A stretch of 64,000 bases of DNA from JABCYV01 sp963696025. Its GTDB lineage: Bacteria > Acidobacteriota > Terriglobia > Terriglobales > Acidobacteriaceae. Positions 19,591-29,046 of the stretch are shown piece by piece (position 1 is the first letter of the stretch; every line of letters begins with the position of its first letter). The DNA is taken from contig CAVOII010000017.1 of the NCBI GenBank assembly GCA_963696025.1, forward strand, positions 62,001-126,000. Reading direction: 5' to 3'. The translations under genes were made by a program, and so were the position numbers. The notes under the pieces were generated by a model that worked only from the letters and a program-made list of their open reading frames with translations, ran no database searches and was not told where the DNA came from.

Positions 19591-20754
19591 TCAAATACCA
19601 GTTCCGCCGATTATTGTATTTCTGACTTCGCCGGTCGGACTTAGTACAACGATATCAGCCTGAGCACCAGCTTTTATCTGACCCGCGCCAGCTAAACCTA
19701 CTACTCGCGCCGGATTAACCGTAACAAGACCGAGCGCACGTTGCAGATTCCACTGAGCAAAGCGCATGACATTGCGAACGGCACAATCCATGGTCAAGAC
19801 GCTTCCCGCAAGTCTTCCGTCAACCAGACATTTGCCATCCTTCACATCGACTTCTAATGATCCGAGACGATACCGCCCGTCGGGCATGCCAGTGGCAGCG
19901 ATAGCGTCGGTGATGAGGACCGCTTTATCTGGCCCTTTGGCCTGCAAGAACAACTCCACCACAACTGGATCCAAATGAATTCCGTCGGCGATGATGTCGG
20001 CGGAAAGTTTCGAATCGGTCAGGACCTCGCCGAGAATTCCGGGATCGCGGTGACCCAGCGGGCGCATGGCATTGAAGGTGTGCGTTGCATGCCGGGCTCC
20101 GGCCGTCACCGCTGCGCGGGCCGCGTCCAGGTCTGCGTCGGAGTGGCCAATACTGACGCATACTCCACGTCTTGATGCCTCAGTGATCACTTCCAAGGCA
20201 CCGGGCAATTCGGGAGCGATCGTCATGACTCGGATGTGGCCGCGTGCCGCCTGCCAAAAGCGATCAAACATCCCAAGCGTCGGCGGCAACAGATTTTCCG
20301 CCGGATGCACGCCGCGTCTCCCGTGGCTGATAAACGGCCCCTCGAGATGTATTCCGACGGGCTGGGACCGCAGTTCACCGGATCGCTGGTTCTTTTCTTT
20401 ACCTTCAATTGCATTAGCCAACCACTCCAATGCCGCAAGCGTTTGATCGATTGGAGCGGTAACTGTCGTGGGAAGGTAGCTGCTCACTCCGTGGCGCGCC
20501 AAAAGCCGCTCCACGGAGGGAAGTGCGTTCGCATCAGGCTGCATGACGTCATGTCCAGCGCTGCCATGGATATGAGTATCAATGAACCCCGGCGCCAGGA
20601 TGCCGTCGCCGAAGTCCACCACGCGACAATCTTTGGGAACTTCTCGATGCCTTCGCGAATTAATTTCTACGATGACGCCACCGTCCACCAGCAATAAAGG
20701 CTGTTCGATCCGCTCCTGCGGTGTGAACGAAGTTGCCGCGGTCAGTGCGATCAT
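19591..20754 (-). CDS. nagA: N-acetylglucosamine-6-phosphate deacetylase
   Basis: A member of the amidohydrolase superfamily that removes acetate from GlcNAc-6-P. It has the metal-site motif GFIDTHIHGSAGHDVMQ, the substrate-loop sequence HLEGPFISHGRRGVHP, the ligand His in SIGHSDADLDAA and THTFNAMRPLGHRDPG, and the catalytic Asp in VLITDAIAATGMPDGRY. The ATG at 20754 is chosen because it gives the usual N-terminus MIALTAATSFTP; an in-frame GTG lies at 20781. It is followed by the GlmS-isomerase-like gene, so the pair would convert GlcNAc-6-P to Fru-6-P, placing it in cell-wall or chitin amino-sugar recycling. Confidence 0.95.
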   Translation of the reverse strand: MIALTAATSFTPQERIEQPLLLVDGGVIVEINSRRHREVPKDCRVVDFGDGILAPGFIDTHIHGSAGHDVMQPDANALPSVERLLARHGVSSYLPTTVTAPIDQTLAALEWLANAIEGKEKNQRSGELRSQPVGIHLEGPFISHGRRGVHPAENLLPPTLGMFDRFWQAARGHIRVMTIAPELPGALEVITEASRRGVCVSIGHSDADLDAARAAVTAGARHATHTFNAMRPLGHRDPGILGEVLTDSKLSADIIADGIHLDPVVVELFLQAKGPDKAVLITDAIAATGMPDGRYRLGSLEVDVKDGKCLVDGRLAGSVLTMDCAVRNVMRFAQWNLQRALGLVTVNPARVVGLAGAGQIKAGAQADIVVLSPTGEVRNTIIGGTGI

Positions 20755-20886
20755 CGGATGAGAGTGGGGCGAATTGCGCACTCATTCTATAGGAAATCTG
20801 CAGATAGGCCGGTTAGCTTAACGGCGGTCGAGGAAATTGGGGCGCAGCTATGCCCGATGAGTTGGGAAAGAGGTAAGTTGCTGATC

Positions 20887-21978
20887 TCAGCAGTCGGGAA
20901 CTTTGGTGTAGTCAACACACTGCGATGTCTGGTTGCCCACTGTCCAAATTGCCGAAGTATTCAGCTGATCGGGGAAATCATGAAACCAAAAGGTGTATCC
21001 GAAACCGCCTAAGGACAGCGGATTTCCGAAGCCGAATTGGTCCGCCCACTGGTTGGGGTCGCAAGTCGCGCCAAAAAACAAAAGAGCGTTAAATGGCACG
21101 GTGCCAGACTGATTCATTTGGAACTTCACCGCCTGATAGCGGTGCCCGCTCTGATTCAGTACGCAGCCCGCCAGAGGACCGACGATCCCGGAGGACCCAG
21201 TGCTCACCGTCAAGTGTATGGTAGCGGTTCGCGTGGTAATACCATCAGTGCCACTAATTTGGATCGGGTAATCACCGGCCGCCACGTTACTGTCCACGTT
21301 CACGTCTACTTGCGACGAGCCAGAACCAGGGGCTGCGATCGTCGTCGGATTCAGGCTCACCGAGACCCCGGAGGGCTGAGCGGAAACGCTGAGCAAAAGC
21401 GAATGGTCAAAACCGCCATTCACTGTGGTGACCACGTTTGACGAACCTGTTGCTCCCGCCTGGATGCTGAGCGATGTGGGGTTCGCTCCCACCGTAAATT
21501 TGGATGGCGACGTCGGCGGAATGAGGTTCAGGTTCCTTCCGGCAATCGAGTTATCGTAGCTGGCAGTGATGGCGACGGAAGTGGTCGCTGTCACGGGCTT
21601 AGTCGTGAGCGCCACAGTCGCTGAGTTCAGGCCCTCGGGGATTCGCACGCTCGGCGGAATCGAAACGATGGCGGGGTCAGCGCTCGTAAGTGATACTAAC
21701 GCCCCGCCGCTGGGTGCCGACTGGCTGAGAACCACTTTGGCCGTCGAGGGATTCCCGCCAATGAGGAGGTCCGGACGCAGTGCCACCCAGGACACTCTTA
21801 CGGGGAGCGTTGCCGCAGCAGAAGCGCTTTCGACGTGCGCTGCCGGGCTGCCGGAAAATCCGCCTCTAGAGGATCCCGCCTGTGCATTGTTTCCACAGCC
21901 GGGCAGCAACCACAGGCTTGCAGCTAGTAGCAGGAGTGACCATGAAGCTCGTTTTTGAAAGAGGTTCAAGAGTTGCAT
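20887..21978 (-). CDS. Lipoprotein with Ig-like beta-sandwich repeats
   Basis: A 363-residue exported lipoprotein. The signal peptide ends in LLPGCGNN, whose Cys would be lipidated. Residues 70-150 form one Ig-like unit (VVLSQSAPSGGALVSLTSAD). Residues 165-260 form another, of the type common in acidobacterial secreted proteins (FTVGANPTSLSIQAGATGSS; IQISGTDGITTRTATIHLTV). The last 100 residues contain four Cys, are probably a separate small domain, and have no recognisable enzyme motif. It is likely a surface or periplasmic binding protein. The gene runs toward nagA on the same strand but is not obviously co-functional with it. Confidence 0.8.
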   Translation of the reverse strand: MQLLNLFQKRASWSLLLLAASLWLLPGCGNNAQAGSSRGGFSGSPAAHVESASAAATLPVRVSWVALRPDLLIGGNPSTAKVVLSQSAPSGGALVSLTSADPAIVSIPPSVRIPEGLNSATVALTTKPVTATTSVAITASYDNSIAGRNLNLIPPTSPSKFTVGANPTSLSIQAGATGSSNVVTTVNGGFDHSLLLSVSAQPSGVSVSLNPTTIAAPGSGSSQVDVNVDSNVAAGDYPIQISGTDGITTRTATIHLTVSTGSSGIVGPLAGCVLNQSGHRYQAVKFQMNQSGTVPFNALLFFGATCDPNQWADQFGFGNPLSLGGFGYTFWFHDFPDQLNTSAIWTVGNQTSQCVDYTKVPDC

Positions 21979-22103
21979 AACGTCAACGTCCAGATTCAGG
22001 CTTACGAAATGGAGGGCTAGCGAAACTCTCGCATGGCAGATCGCGGGACTAAAAGAGGCCGGAAGTACATGCCATTGGGAGTTGGTCGGCAGGTGTATCC
22101 TGG

Positions 22104-22131
22104 TTGCAAACGCAAGCAGGCCACCTTAAAT
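22104..22131 (+). promoter_or_regulatory. Possible sigma70-type promoter for tRNA-Pro
   Basis: TTGCAA at 22104-22109 and TTAAAT at 22126-22131 are separated by 16 bases and end 28 bases before the mature tRNA. This is a weak match by eye. Confidence 0.3.
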
Positions 22132-22159
22132 TGTTCTACAATTACGATCAATATAACGT

Positions 22160-22236
<77 letters not shown>

Positions 22237-22244
22237 ATCTTTTC

Positions 22245-22820
22245 TTAATCGTTTGAGCAAGATAGGTTAGATTCCGCTGTAAGTTTTTCTTCACGAACAT
22301 CCGCGCTGTGCCTAAAATTGTGCCCACCAAGCCTATCCAGAGCAGAGAGAACCGCATCTTCACTCGGATGAACATACCGAGCAGACATCGCCACAGAACT
22401 TATGTCCCGCAATTCGTGCCAGCGTCCACGCATCGCAGCCTGACTCCCCGAGCCTGGTGAGGAAAGTGTGACGCAAGCTGTAAAGAACGAAAGGCCGAAC
22501 CTGGCTCAATCTCAGCGCTTTCTTGTGTTGCTTCTTTAGAGTGGATTTCTCAAAGTGCCCAGTCCGGGTGAGGGCGGACCACACCCAACCCTCTGCCGGG
22601 CTTCCTGCGGCCTCCCAGCGGTCGCGTAGAATGTTCCTTGCGCGCACACTCAAGGGAAGGACTCTACGGGCGGCAGCCGTCTTACCGTGCGTTACGAGAA
22701 TTGTTCCGTTACGTCCATTGGTCTAAGTCACGGATTCCCATCGCAACCGGTAGCATTCATCTGGGCGCATACCTGTATCGGCGAGAATAGCCATGATGTT
22801 TAGTCTCCGGAAATGACAGC
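22245..22820 (-). pseudogene. Broken tyrosine recombinase (phage-type integrase), catalytic half
   Basis: The catalytic domain of a tyrosine recombinase can be read across three pieces. The first is LADTGMRPDECYRLRWESV with the box I Arg, ended by an in-frame TAG at 22723-22725. The second continues to LYSLRHTFLTRLGESGCDAW and ends in ARIAGH. After one extra A near 22400 (minus sense) the third reads SSVAMSARYVHPSEDAVL with the nucleophile Tyr. The N-terminal half is missing; the sequence upstream is already the S8 protease gene. With a nonsense codon plus a 1-base insertion, the gene cannot make active enzyme. Confidence 0.85.
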
Positions 22821-24098
22821 CTGTACCGGAGCGGCCAATCTGGCTCGGATTCGTTCGTAGACCTGAATACCCGCATCGACCCCAACTTCGAAACTGACCG
22901 CCAGGGCGTACGGTATGTTCTCTTCAAGATCTCCAGCCGCTGAACGACATGAGATTCTCAGGAGGATGTGACCGTCATCCAAGAAAACTGTGGCGCTCTC
23001 CCCGCTCCGCCGCTCGTGGAAGATCGTTCCCCGAGCCGTTGCTTTGTCCGTTGGTTGGCAAGGCCGATCAGATGCGCTCCAGTATTTCTCTTCCGCAGCG
23101 GAACTGAGATCCAGCGCGGCCATGCGATAACCCTGGTGCCGTGAGTTTATCGGAGAGAACCAAGCCAACGTCGTCGTTAGACCTCGGACTGCCCTGACGC
23201 CGTCGAGGCCAGGAGGCAGCGGGATTTTGTACAGTAACGCGCTGTCGGGTGCGATCTCTCCGTAACCTACCATAGTGGCTCGATTTTCCGCACAGTCGAG
23301 CACACGAGCGATCTCTGGGACACCGTATCCCAATAGGCGGGCGATGTCATCCCGGCGCGCGAGGTGCGTCCCCACTCCTTGCGGCTGAAATATCTGATCC
23401 ATTAAATCTCCCTTTATACCCCACTTAGCGCCATGGACCAGAAGAGCCTTTATGACGAGTGCCATGTATTCGGGTAGGAGGTCTGCATTGTTCGATCCGT
23501 TGACAGCATCCAGAAGAACATCGTGAATCTTGTGCCCCGCTCTCGTGGCCAAAGCTGTTGCCACGCTGGTACCCCAGGTGAAATCTTCGTGCCGCGTTCC
23601 ACCGAGTGCGGCCGGTGACGCCGCCTTCAAACCGAAGAATCGTGCGCCGGCAGTAACCGCCATGACGACCAATTGCTGGCCGCCCGCGACGAAACGCACG
23701 GGAGCCCGATCTCCGTTAAGAAGAATGTCCGGCTTGACCGCTTTGCGATATCCGAGCCCCATTGCGGAAACGACGTTTGGTAATTCGCCGGAGGTCAATG
23801 GATCAATTGCGTTGGCAGGCAATGCACCGTTGAACGCTGAACCTGAATGGGCAGCGCCTATCGTCAGCCCATTCAGACCTTCTACGGACGAAAACAAGGT
23901 GCGTTGGCTTTTTGCTGCATTCAGAACGATCAGACTCGTCCTTTGATTCGAGACGATTGCGTGTAAACAAGCGAGATCGAATTCGACATTCACTGTCCTG
24001 GGCTTGACACTCAAGCGAATTTGAGCGTTCCTGATGACAACGAATTCAACTGTTTGCCAATGCGCGTGTATGGAACTGAAACTGCACCCGCCGATCAA
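22800..24098 (-). pseudogene. N-terminally truncated S8 (subtilisin-like) peptidase
   Basis: A 432-codon open frame resembling the back part of a large S8 peptidase. The Ser box is clear (FTWGTSVATALATRAGHKI), preceded by LNGLTIGAAHSGSAFNG and GLGYRKAVKPDILL and followed by a C-terminal domain (DDGHILLRISCRSAAGDLEE). The Asp and His boxes that should precede are absent. An upstream in-frame stop and a TTG as the only available start indicate that the 5' part was lost. S8 proteases of this size occur next to AAA-ATPase genes in phage-defence loci; no such partner remains here. It overlaps the integrase remnant slightly. Confidence 0.7.
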
Positions 24099-24133
24099 AG
24101 CATCAAAAGCCCGCTCTGTGATGGAAAGTTGCT

Positions 24134-25579
24134 ATGCGAAGATGTATCGCGCTGGTTCTCTTATTCAGTTCGTGGATGGCTCGACAGCGGATCAATGCTC
24201 AAACCGTTCCTGACTTGAACGCGGATTCTGGATCCATCACTAATTCGAGTTCGACGGGCGCACCTGATCCAGGTGGAACCGATGATTCGCCAGATTGGCT
24301 GTTTCCCGTGAGCAAGCTGAACCGATCTTTGCCTAGGTGGTTTCGCATCGGTGGGGAATATCGTGGTCGTCTCGAGGGTCCGACAGGAATCGGATTTACC
24401 GACGCAAGAGATTTTTATTACTTGGACCGCTTGCGCGTGCATCTGGCCATTCAGCACAATGACTGGCTGCTCTTCTATGGCCAAGTGCAGGATGCTCGTA
24501 TTTTCTTTAATCACCACAATCCCAATGCCAATCCCTACGAGGATAAGTGGACGCTTTGGCAGGCCTATTCTCAAGTAGGCAGTTCCGAGAGAGGTTGGGT
24601 AGATGTTCTGGCGGGCCGCCAAGTTCTCCGTTTCGGCAATGAACGCGTAATCGGCCCATCCGATTGGCTCAACGTAGGTCGCACTTTCAATGTCGCGCGG
24701 ATTGACCTTCATCATCCGGGCTACAAAGTCAGCGTGTTTGCGTCTTCGGTAGTGCCTGGCGACAACACTGACTTGCACAATGTACTACCGGGTAACAACC
24801 TGTATGGAGTTTACGGAAGCTTCCAGAACATCGTCCCCAAGGCTGACTTTGAGCCCTACGTTCTCTGGCGCGTGGCACCCGCGAGCTCAGAACTTCCAGA
24901 GACGCTTAACCGTGGCCGCCTGAATGAAGTCACCATTGGTCTCCACTGGAAAGGAAGGCTGCCCGCAGCTTTTGATTACGACACTGAATTTGACGGACAG
25001 ACGGGCTCGCTCGGCGCATCTTCTATCGCCGCGTGGGCGGGCTATGCCGCTGTCGGCAAAAACTTTCGCAAGGTCGCCGCCGCGCCTCGCGTTTTTCTTG
25101 AGGGCAATTACGCCTCTGGAACGAAAAATCCGAACGGCCACGAGTGGAACACTTTTGACGAGCTCTATCCTTCGAATCATGACAAGCTTGGCTTTGCCGA
25201 TGAGGTCGGCCGCCGGAACCTTGTGCAGTTCCGAATCGGTGTCGAAGAAAATCCCACGAGAAAGTGGAAACTCAAACAGCAATTTGAAAGCTACTGGTTG
25301 GCCACTTCGAATGACAACTTCTACGCCAGCAGTGGAGCGATAGCCGTTTCCGCCCATCCCGGCGCGAGTCGCCACATCGGAAACGAACTTGATCTGGTTG
25401 CCGAATACCAACTGAATAAAGGACTGAGCTTTGGCTTTGGTTATGCCCGCATGTTCGCGGGACAGTTCCTCAATGCCACAACTCCGGGTCAGGATTATAG
25501 CTATCCCTACGCGTACTTCGAATACAACTTTTCGAAGTCCGGCTTTCACTTTCCCATTACCCCGAATAAGCGGAACTAG
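24134..25579 (+). CDS. Alginate-export-family outer-membrane porin
   Basis: A 481-residue outer-membrane beta-barrel protein with a signal peptide. It has the Alginate_exp-type segments WFRIGGEYRGRLEGPTGIGF, GWVDVLAGRQVLRFGNERVIG and WLNVGRTFNVARIDLHHPGY, alternating strands to the end, and a terminal aromatic strand (YAYFEYNFSKSGFHF). Members export or take up polysaccharides or small solutes. No alginate synthesis genes are near, so the substrate is open. The start used fits the signal peptide; the 36 bases before it separate it from the divergent island remnant. Confidence 0.9.
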   Translation: MRRCIALVLLFSSWMARQRINAQTVPDLNADSGSITNSSSTGAPDPGGTDDSPDWLFPVSKLNRSLPRWFRIGGEYRGRLEGPTGIGFTDARDFYYLDRLRVHLAIQHNDWLLFYGQVQDARIFFNHHNPNANPYEDKWTLWQAYSQVGSSERGWVDVLAGRQVLRFGNERVIGPSDWLNVGRTFNVARIDLHHPGYKVSVFASSVVPGDNTDLHNVLPGNNLYGVYGSFQNIVPKADFEPYVLWRVAPASSELPETLNRGRLNEVTIGLHWKGRLPAAFDYDTEFDGQTGSLGASSIAAWAGYAAVGKNFRKVAAAPRVFLEGNYASGTKNPNGHEWNTFDELYPSNHDKLGFADEVGRRNLVQFRIGVEENPTRKWKLKQQFESYWLATSNDNFYASSGAIAVSAHPGASRHIGNELDLVAEYQLNKGLSFGFGYARMFAGQFLNATTPGQDYSYPYAYFEYNFSKSGFHFPITPNKRN

Positions 25580-25886
25580 TCTCTCAGAGACAGACGATGT
25601 GCCAACGACGAGATCGCGATCTCATAAACTGAACTGTCTCCGCGATCATTCCTCTGGCTAAGCCTGATGCGGGATCTTGCGCAATCTGAGTCCTTACTTC
25701 TTAACGCATGGGACATTCTTTATGTCCGCCCGTAGATACACGTTAGTGGAGCGTTCGGCAAGTAGCGACAACAATTCCATGGTCTAGTCTACTTTTGGCC
25801 ACATAGTCAGCGCCGTTATCTGTTGCGCTTTTCATCCATCTATCTGGACTAGCACGCAAGTCTCGCATCGTCAAAATGCTGACGCC
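25580..25886. other. Intergenic region with a 14-base palindrome
   Basis: No gene seen. GAGATCGCGATCTC at 25610-25623, 30 bases after the porin stop, is a perfect palindrome, but it has no following T-tract, so it is not a classic terminator. Confidence 0.5.
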
Positions 25887-26825
25887 ATGCCGCCCGTGGG
25901 CATCACCCCACCCTCCACAGACATATGCCTGACTCTTGGCGTCTGCCCGCCTGGCGTCGCAGCGGGCCAGCCTATACCGGTCAACATGGCGTACTTCGGA
26001 GGGACCGTCCAGGTGAATCCGAAGATCTATCTCGTGTACTGGGGCTGGGGAGAGGCTGGCGCCTTCGACCATGTCACGCCGGGCCGACCGGCAAACGACC
26101 CCGACGGCGTGGGCGCGCCAATGACGCGCTTCGTTGGGGCTATAGGCGGCACCAGTTGGTTGAACATCGTCACGCAGTACTACCAGTCGAATTACAATGG
26201 CACCTATTCCAACATCACCAATCCGAAGCATGAGCTAGCTGGCGTCTGGCACGACGACGTCACCCCCATCCACGACAACCTCGCCGGCATCGAACTGGCC
26301 CGGGAGGCGGCGCGCGTGGTACAGCACTTCCACATCACCGACCTGGCCAATTCGCTGATCGTGGTTGCCCAGCCGCAAAAGTACAACGACGCCGGTTTCA
26401 ACCAGAACGGGTACTGTGCGTATCACGACTACACGACCCCGGTCGCCTATCCCGGCGTGCAGTCCGGAATCGCCTTCACCAATATGCCCTACGTGCTGAA
26501 TGCGGGCGGCAGCTGCGGTGAGGACTTCGTCAATCCCGCGCCCGGAGGAAACCTGGACGGTGTCACGATTGTCCTCGGGCATGAAATCGCCGAGGCTCTC
26601 ACTGATCCGGGCGCCGAGGAAGCGGCTGGCCAGATCCAGTATGGGGCCTAGTTCGATTGGCAGGGCTGGAAAATCGGCGACAAGTGCGCTTGGGTCGGCG
26701 AGGGCCTGCAGGTCCCCGGCGCGCCCTTCAACATGATTGGAAATGACGGGGGCGCGTATCCCGTGCAGACGTTGTGGAGTGACCAGAGCCTGAACGGCGT
26801 CGGTTACTGTTCGCAGGGATTCTGA
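25887..26825 (+). pseudogene. Zincin-like secreted protein interrupted by an amber codon
   Basis: The frame opens at 25887 and reads 254 codons to a TAG at 26649-26651. It then continues in the same frame for 57 more codons to a TGA at 26823. Both halves belong together: before the stop is TIVLGHEIAEALTDPGAEEA with an HExxE zinc-site pattern, and after it are QGWKIGDKCAWVGEGLQVPG and AYPVQTLWSDQSLNGVGYC, the usual C-terminal part of such proteins. The conserved core begins near QVNPKIYLVYWGWG. No signal peptide is visible, so the 5' end may also be damaged. Either it is a recent single-base loss of function or the stop is read through. Confidence 0.7.
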
Positions 26826-27015
26826 GCGACTTGCCAAACGGGCGGAAACTGAGCGCAACGGCAATCTGCGGCCGTGTCCGCACCCGCTTCGTTCGTAGAG
26901 CGCGCGCTTAAGAATTATTGCATCTCGAAACATTCAAAATTAGCCGACCGTGGCTTCGAGATATGGTCGGCAAGGGAGGCAATATGAAGTTCAGACGTTC
27001 TTTCAGACCCACCTA

Positions 27016-29019
27016 TCAACGCCGCCGCAGCCCACCCTCCACCTGATCTACTTTGAGCGAAATGCCGCTCTGTTCCAGAGTCCGCCCCAGTACTCGATCT
27101 AACTGGCCTGCGGCCTTCAGCCACGCCGCCTTGGCCACTACCTCAGTGGTTCGCGCCTGGGTCAGATAGGTTTGCTGCTCGATTACCGCCAGGTTGGTTC
27201 CGTAGCCCGCAGTGAAGCTTTCCTGAGAGGCAGCAAGCAACTGTGCCTGCAATTCTCGCGCCTTCGTGGCGGCATCGGCTGCACTTTTTGCGGCGTGGAG
27301 GGCTGTGATCGCGTTCTGCACCTCAGCAGCAACCTGCGACTGCAGCTGCATCACTCGAAGGTACTGCTGCCTCAAAAGCGCCCGGTCAGCTCCCAGATTC
27401 GCCTTCGCCACCCGGTTTTGCACCGGCAGCGAGAACTGTATCCCAGCCTCATAAACCGTCGAGGAACGACTACCTCCAGTTGGAACCGGGTCGGTAGGCG
27501 CAAATCCCGTCAAGGTGCTTCCACCGATCGCGGTCAGCCCCGGGATCACAACCCCTCGGCTCTCATAGCTTGCATAGAGATCAATCTCAGGCTTTGCGGC
27601 ATTGGCGGCGCTTGCAACCTGCCGCTCGCCGTTGCTCAACTGCAAGCGCGCCGCCTGCACGTCAGGTCGCTTCTCCCACGCACCCGTGATCAGATCGGGA
27701 AGCGGGGCTTGGGGCTCGGACTGCGGGGGCAAGAGTGGGTCCGTCGCCACAATTTCCGGCGTGCTGCCCGGTGTTCCGGTGAGCGACTGCGGATCGAGCA
27801 GCGTTCGCAGAATCAGCTGCTGCTGATCTCGTAAAGCGATCGCCTGAGTGAGCACCAGTTGCGTGCTCGTCACAAGAGACTGCGCCCGCGCTACCTCGAT
27901 CGGCGGCAGGCGCCCCACGTTCAACTGTTCCTGGTCGTTATGCAACAGCAACTCGGCGGTCTTAAGCGCCTGCTCCTGTACTTTGACTGAATCCTGCAGG
28001 CTAACCAAGTCCACATACAGGTTGCTTACGCCAGCGATGGTGCTGATAATCTGCTGCTCCAGCACCGCCGCAGAGATTTTCTTGTTTGTCTTCGCAATGG
28101 CAATATAGCGGGTGTTGTTCTTGCGCCCGGCCCCGCGCAGCAGCGGTTGTGCGATTAGGGCATAGGCATTCGGGTGGGAGAATGGGACCGGGCTGGAACG
28201 CCCCGAGTAGAAGCTCTGCACGAAGTCATTTACACCCAACTGGATGGTCGTTCCCAGGCTGAAGCCCTTGGTCAGCAAGGTATCACCAACAGTATTGTCC
28301 GTTGTCATCGTGTTGGCTGGCGTTGCCGCAGGCGGGCTCGCGGATATGAAAGAGACTGCCGGGTTCCGCCGCAGCCACCCGTACCGACCTAAGAGCTGCA
28401 CGTCGAAGCCGGGCACCGGTGATCCATCGGAATATGGGCGTGAACTGAGAGATAAGGAATGTGATCCGTCTAGCACGCGGCTCGTGTTATAGGACGAGGA
28501 CACAGTCGAAGCAGTCGGGTCCACGCTCAACGGGGATAGGCCTGGAGAGGAAAAACTGAACAGCGGCACTGCGGCGGGTGCTTCGCCGGTTGGCGCATCC
28601 GCGACTGTGTAATTGATCGAGCGTGGAACTCCACCGCCCTTTGCCAAGGGAACGCTGAGGTCCGCGACCGTCTGATCGATCCGTTCCAATTCGATGTCTA
28701 GGTTGTTCTTGAGCGCCATCTGCAACGCTTGCTGCAGGCTCAAGTAGAGATGACGATCGTCTGAGTTGGTGGGTAGCGGGGTGGCGCCTGAGTTCTGCGC
28801 CAGTAACCGGGAAGGCTGAGGCGTGTCGGGCAGTGACGTTGCATCTTGGAGTGACGCTGATGATTGCGCAGCCGCCACACACGCCGAGGCGCAGGTGAAC
28901 ACGAGGCAGATTAGAGTCTGTCGCACGCCACAATCTCTATTGGAGTACTGAAAGAAACAGTTCATCTCGCGGAGCACTTTCCCGAGCACGTTACCGTGGT
29001 TGATCCAGATTGCATGCAT
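27016..29019 (-). CDS. TolC-type outer-membrane efflux channel
   Basis: A 667-residue outer-membrane efflux protein, long for the family (usually 450-500) because of a 230-residue N-terminal insert of low-complexity beta-like sequence. It has a signal peptide and LSLQQALQMALKNNLDIELE, the first helix of the TolC fold. Two coiled-coil hairpins carry repeat-like sequences (NVGRLPPIEVARAQSLVTST; SFTAGYGTNLAVIEQQTYLT). An alternative start at 28965 gives a tighter signal peptide. It is the third gene of a minus-strand RND permease, adaptor and channel operon, separated from the adaptor by 27 bases. Confidence 0.92.
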   Translation of the reverse strand: MHAIWINHGNVLGKVLREMNCFFQYSNRDCGVRQTLICLVFTCASACVAAAQSSASLQDATSLPDTPQPSRLLAQNSGATPLPTNSDDRHLYLSLQQALQMALKNNLDIELERIDQTVADLSVPLAKGGGVPRSINYTVADAPTGEAPAAVPLFSFSSPGLSPLSVDPTASTVSSSYNTSRVLDGSHSLSLSSRPYSDGSPVPGFDVQLLGRYGWLRRNPAVSFISASPPAATPANTMTTDNTVGDTLLTKGFSLGTTIQLGVNDFVQSFYSGRSSPVPFSHPNAYALIAQPLLRGAGRKNNTRYIAIAKTNKKISAAVLEQQIISTIAGVSNLYVDLVSLQDSVKVQEQALKTAELLLHNDQEQLNVGRLPPIEVARAQSLVTSTQLVLTQAIALRDQQQLILRTLLDPQSLTGTPGSTPEIVATDPLLPPQSEPQAPLPDLITGAWEKRPDVQAARLQLSNGERQVASAANAAKPEIDLYASYESRGVVIPGLTAIGGSTLTGFAPTDPVPTGGSRSSTVYEAGIQFSLPVQNRVAKANLGADRALLRQQYLRVMQLQSQVAAEVQNAITALHAAKSAADAATKARELQAQLLAASQESFTAGYGTNLAVIEQQTYLTQARTTEVVAKAAWLKAAGQLDRVLGRTLEQSGISLKVDQVEGGLRRR

Positions 29020-29046
29020 TTTGCCGGCGACGCTTGGTCACCATAG

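Larger units (their letters stand above)
22237..24130. mobile_element. Remnant of an integrative element at tRNA-Pro
   Basis: Starting at the tRNA-Pro 3' end, this stretch holds a tyrosine recombinase with a nonsense codon and a frameshift, then an N-terminally truncated S8 protease. Both are on the minus strand, oriented as island integrases usually are toward their tRNA. I found no second copy of the tRNA 3' end, so the far boundary is a guess placed at the next intact gene. Confidence 0.55.

Noticed and set aside
20755..20886. A glmS-type ribozyme or riboswitch before nagA
   Set aside because: No conserved ribozyme core could be recognised in the short leader, and the glmS-like gene is downstream of nagA with its own ribosome-binding site.
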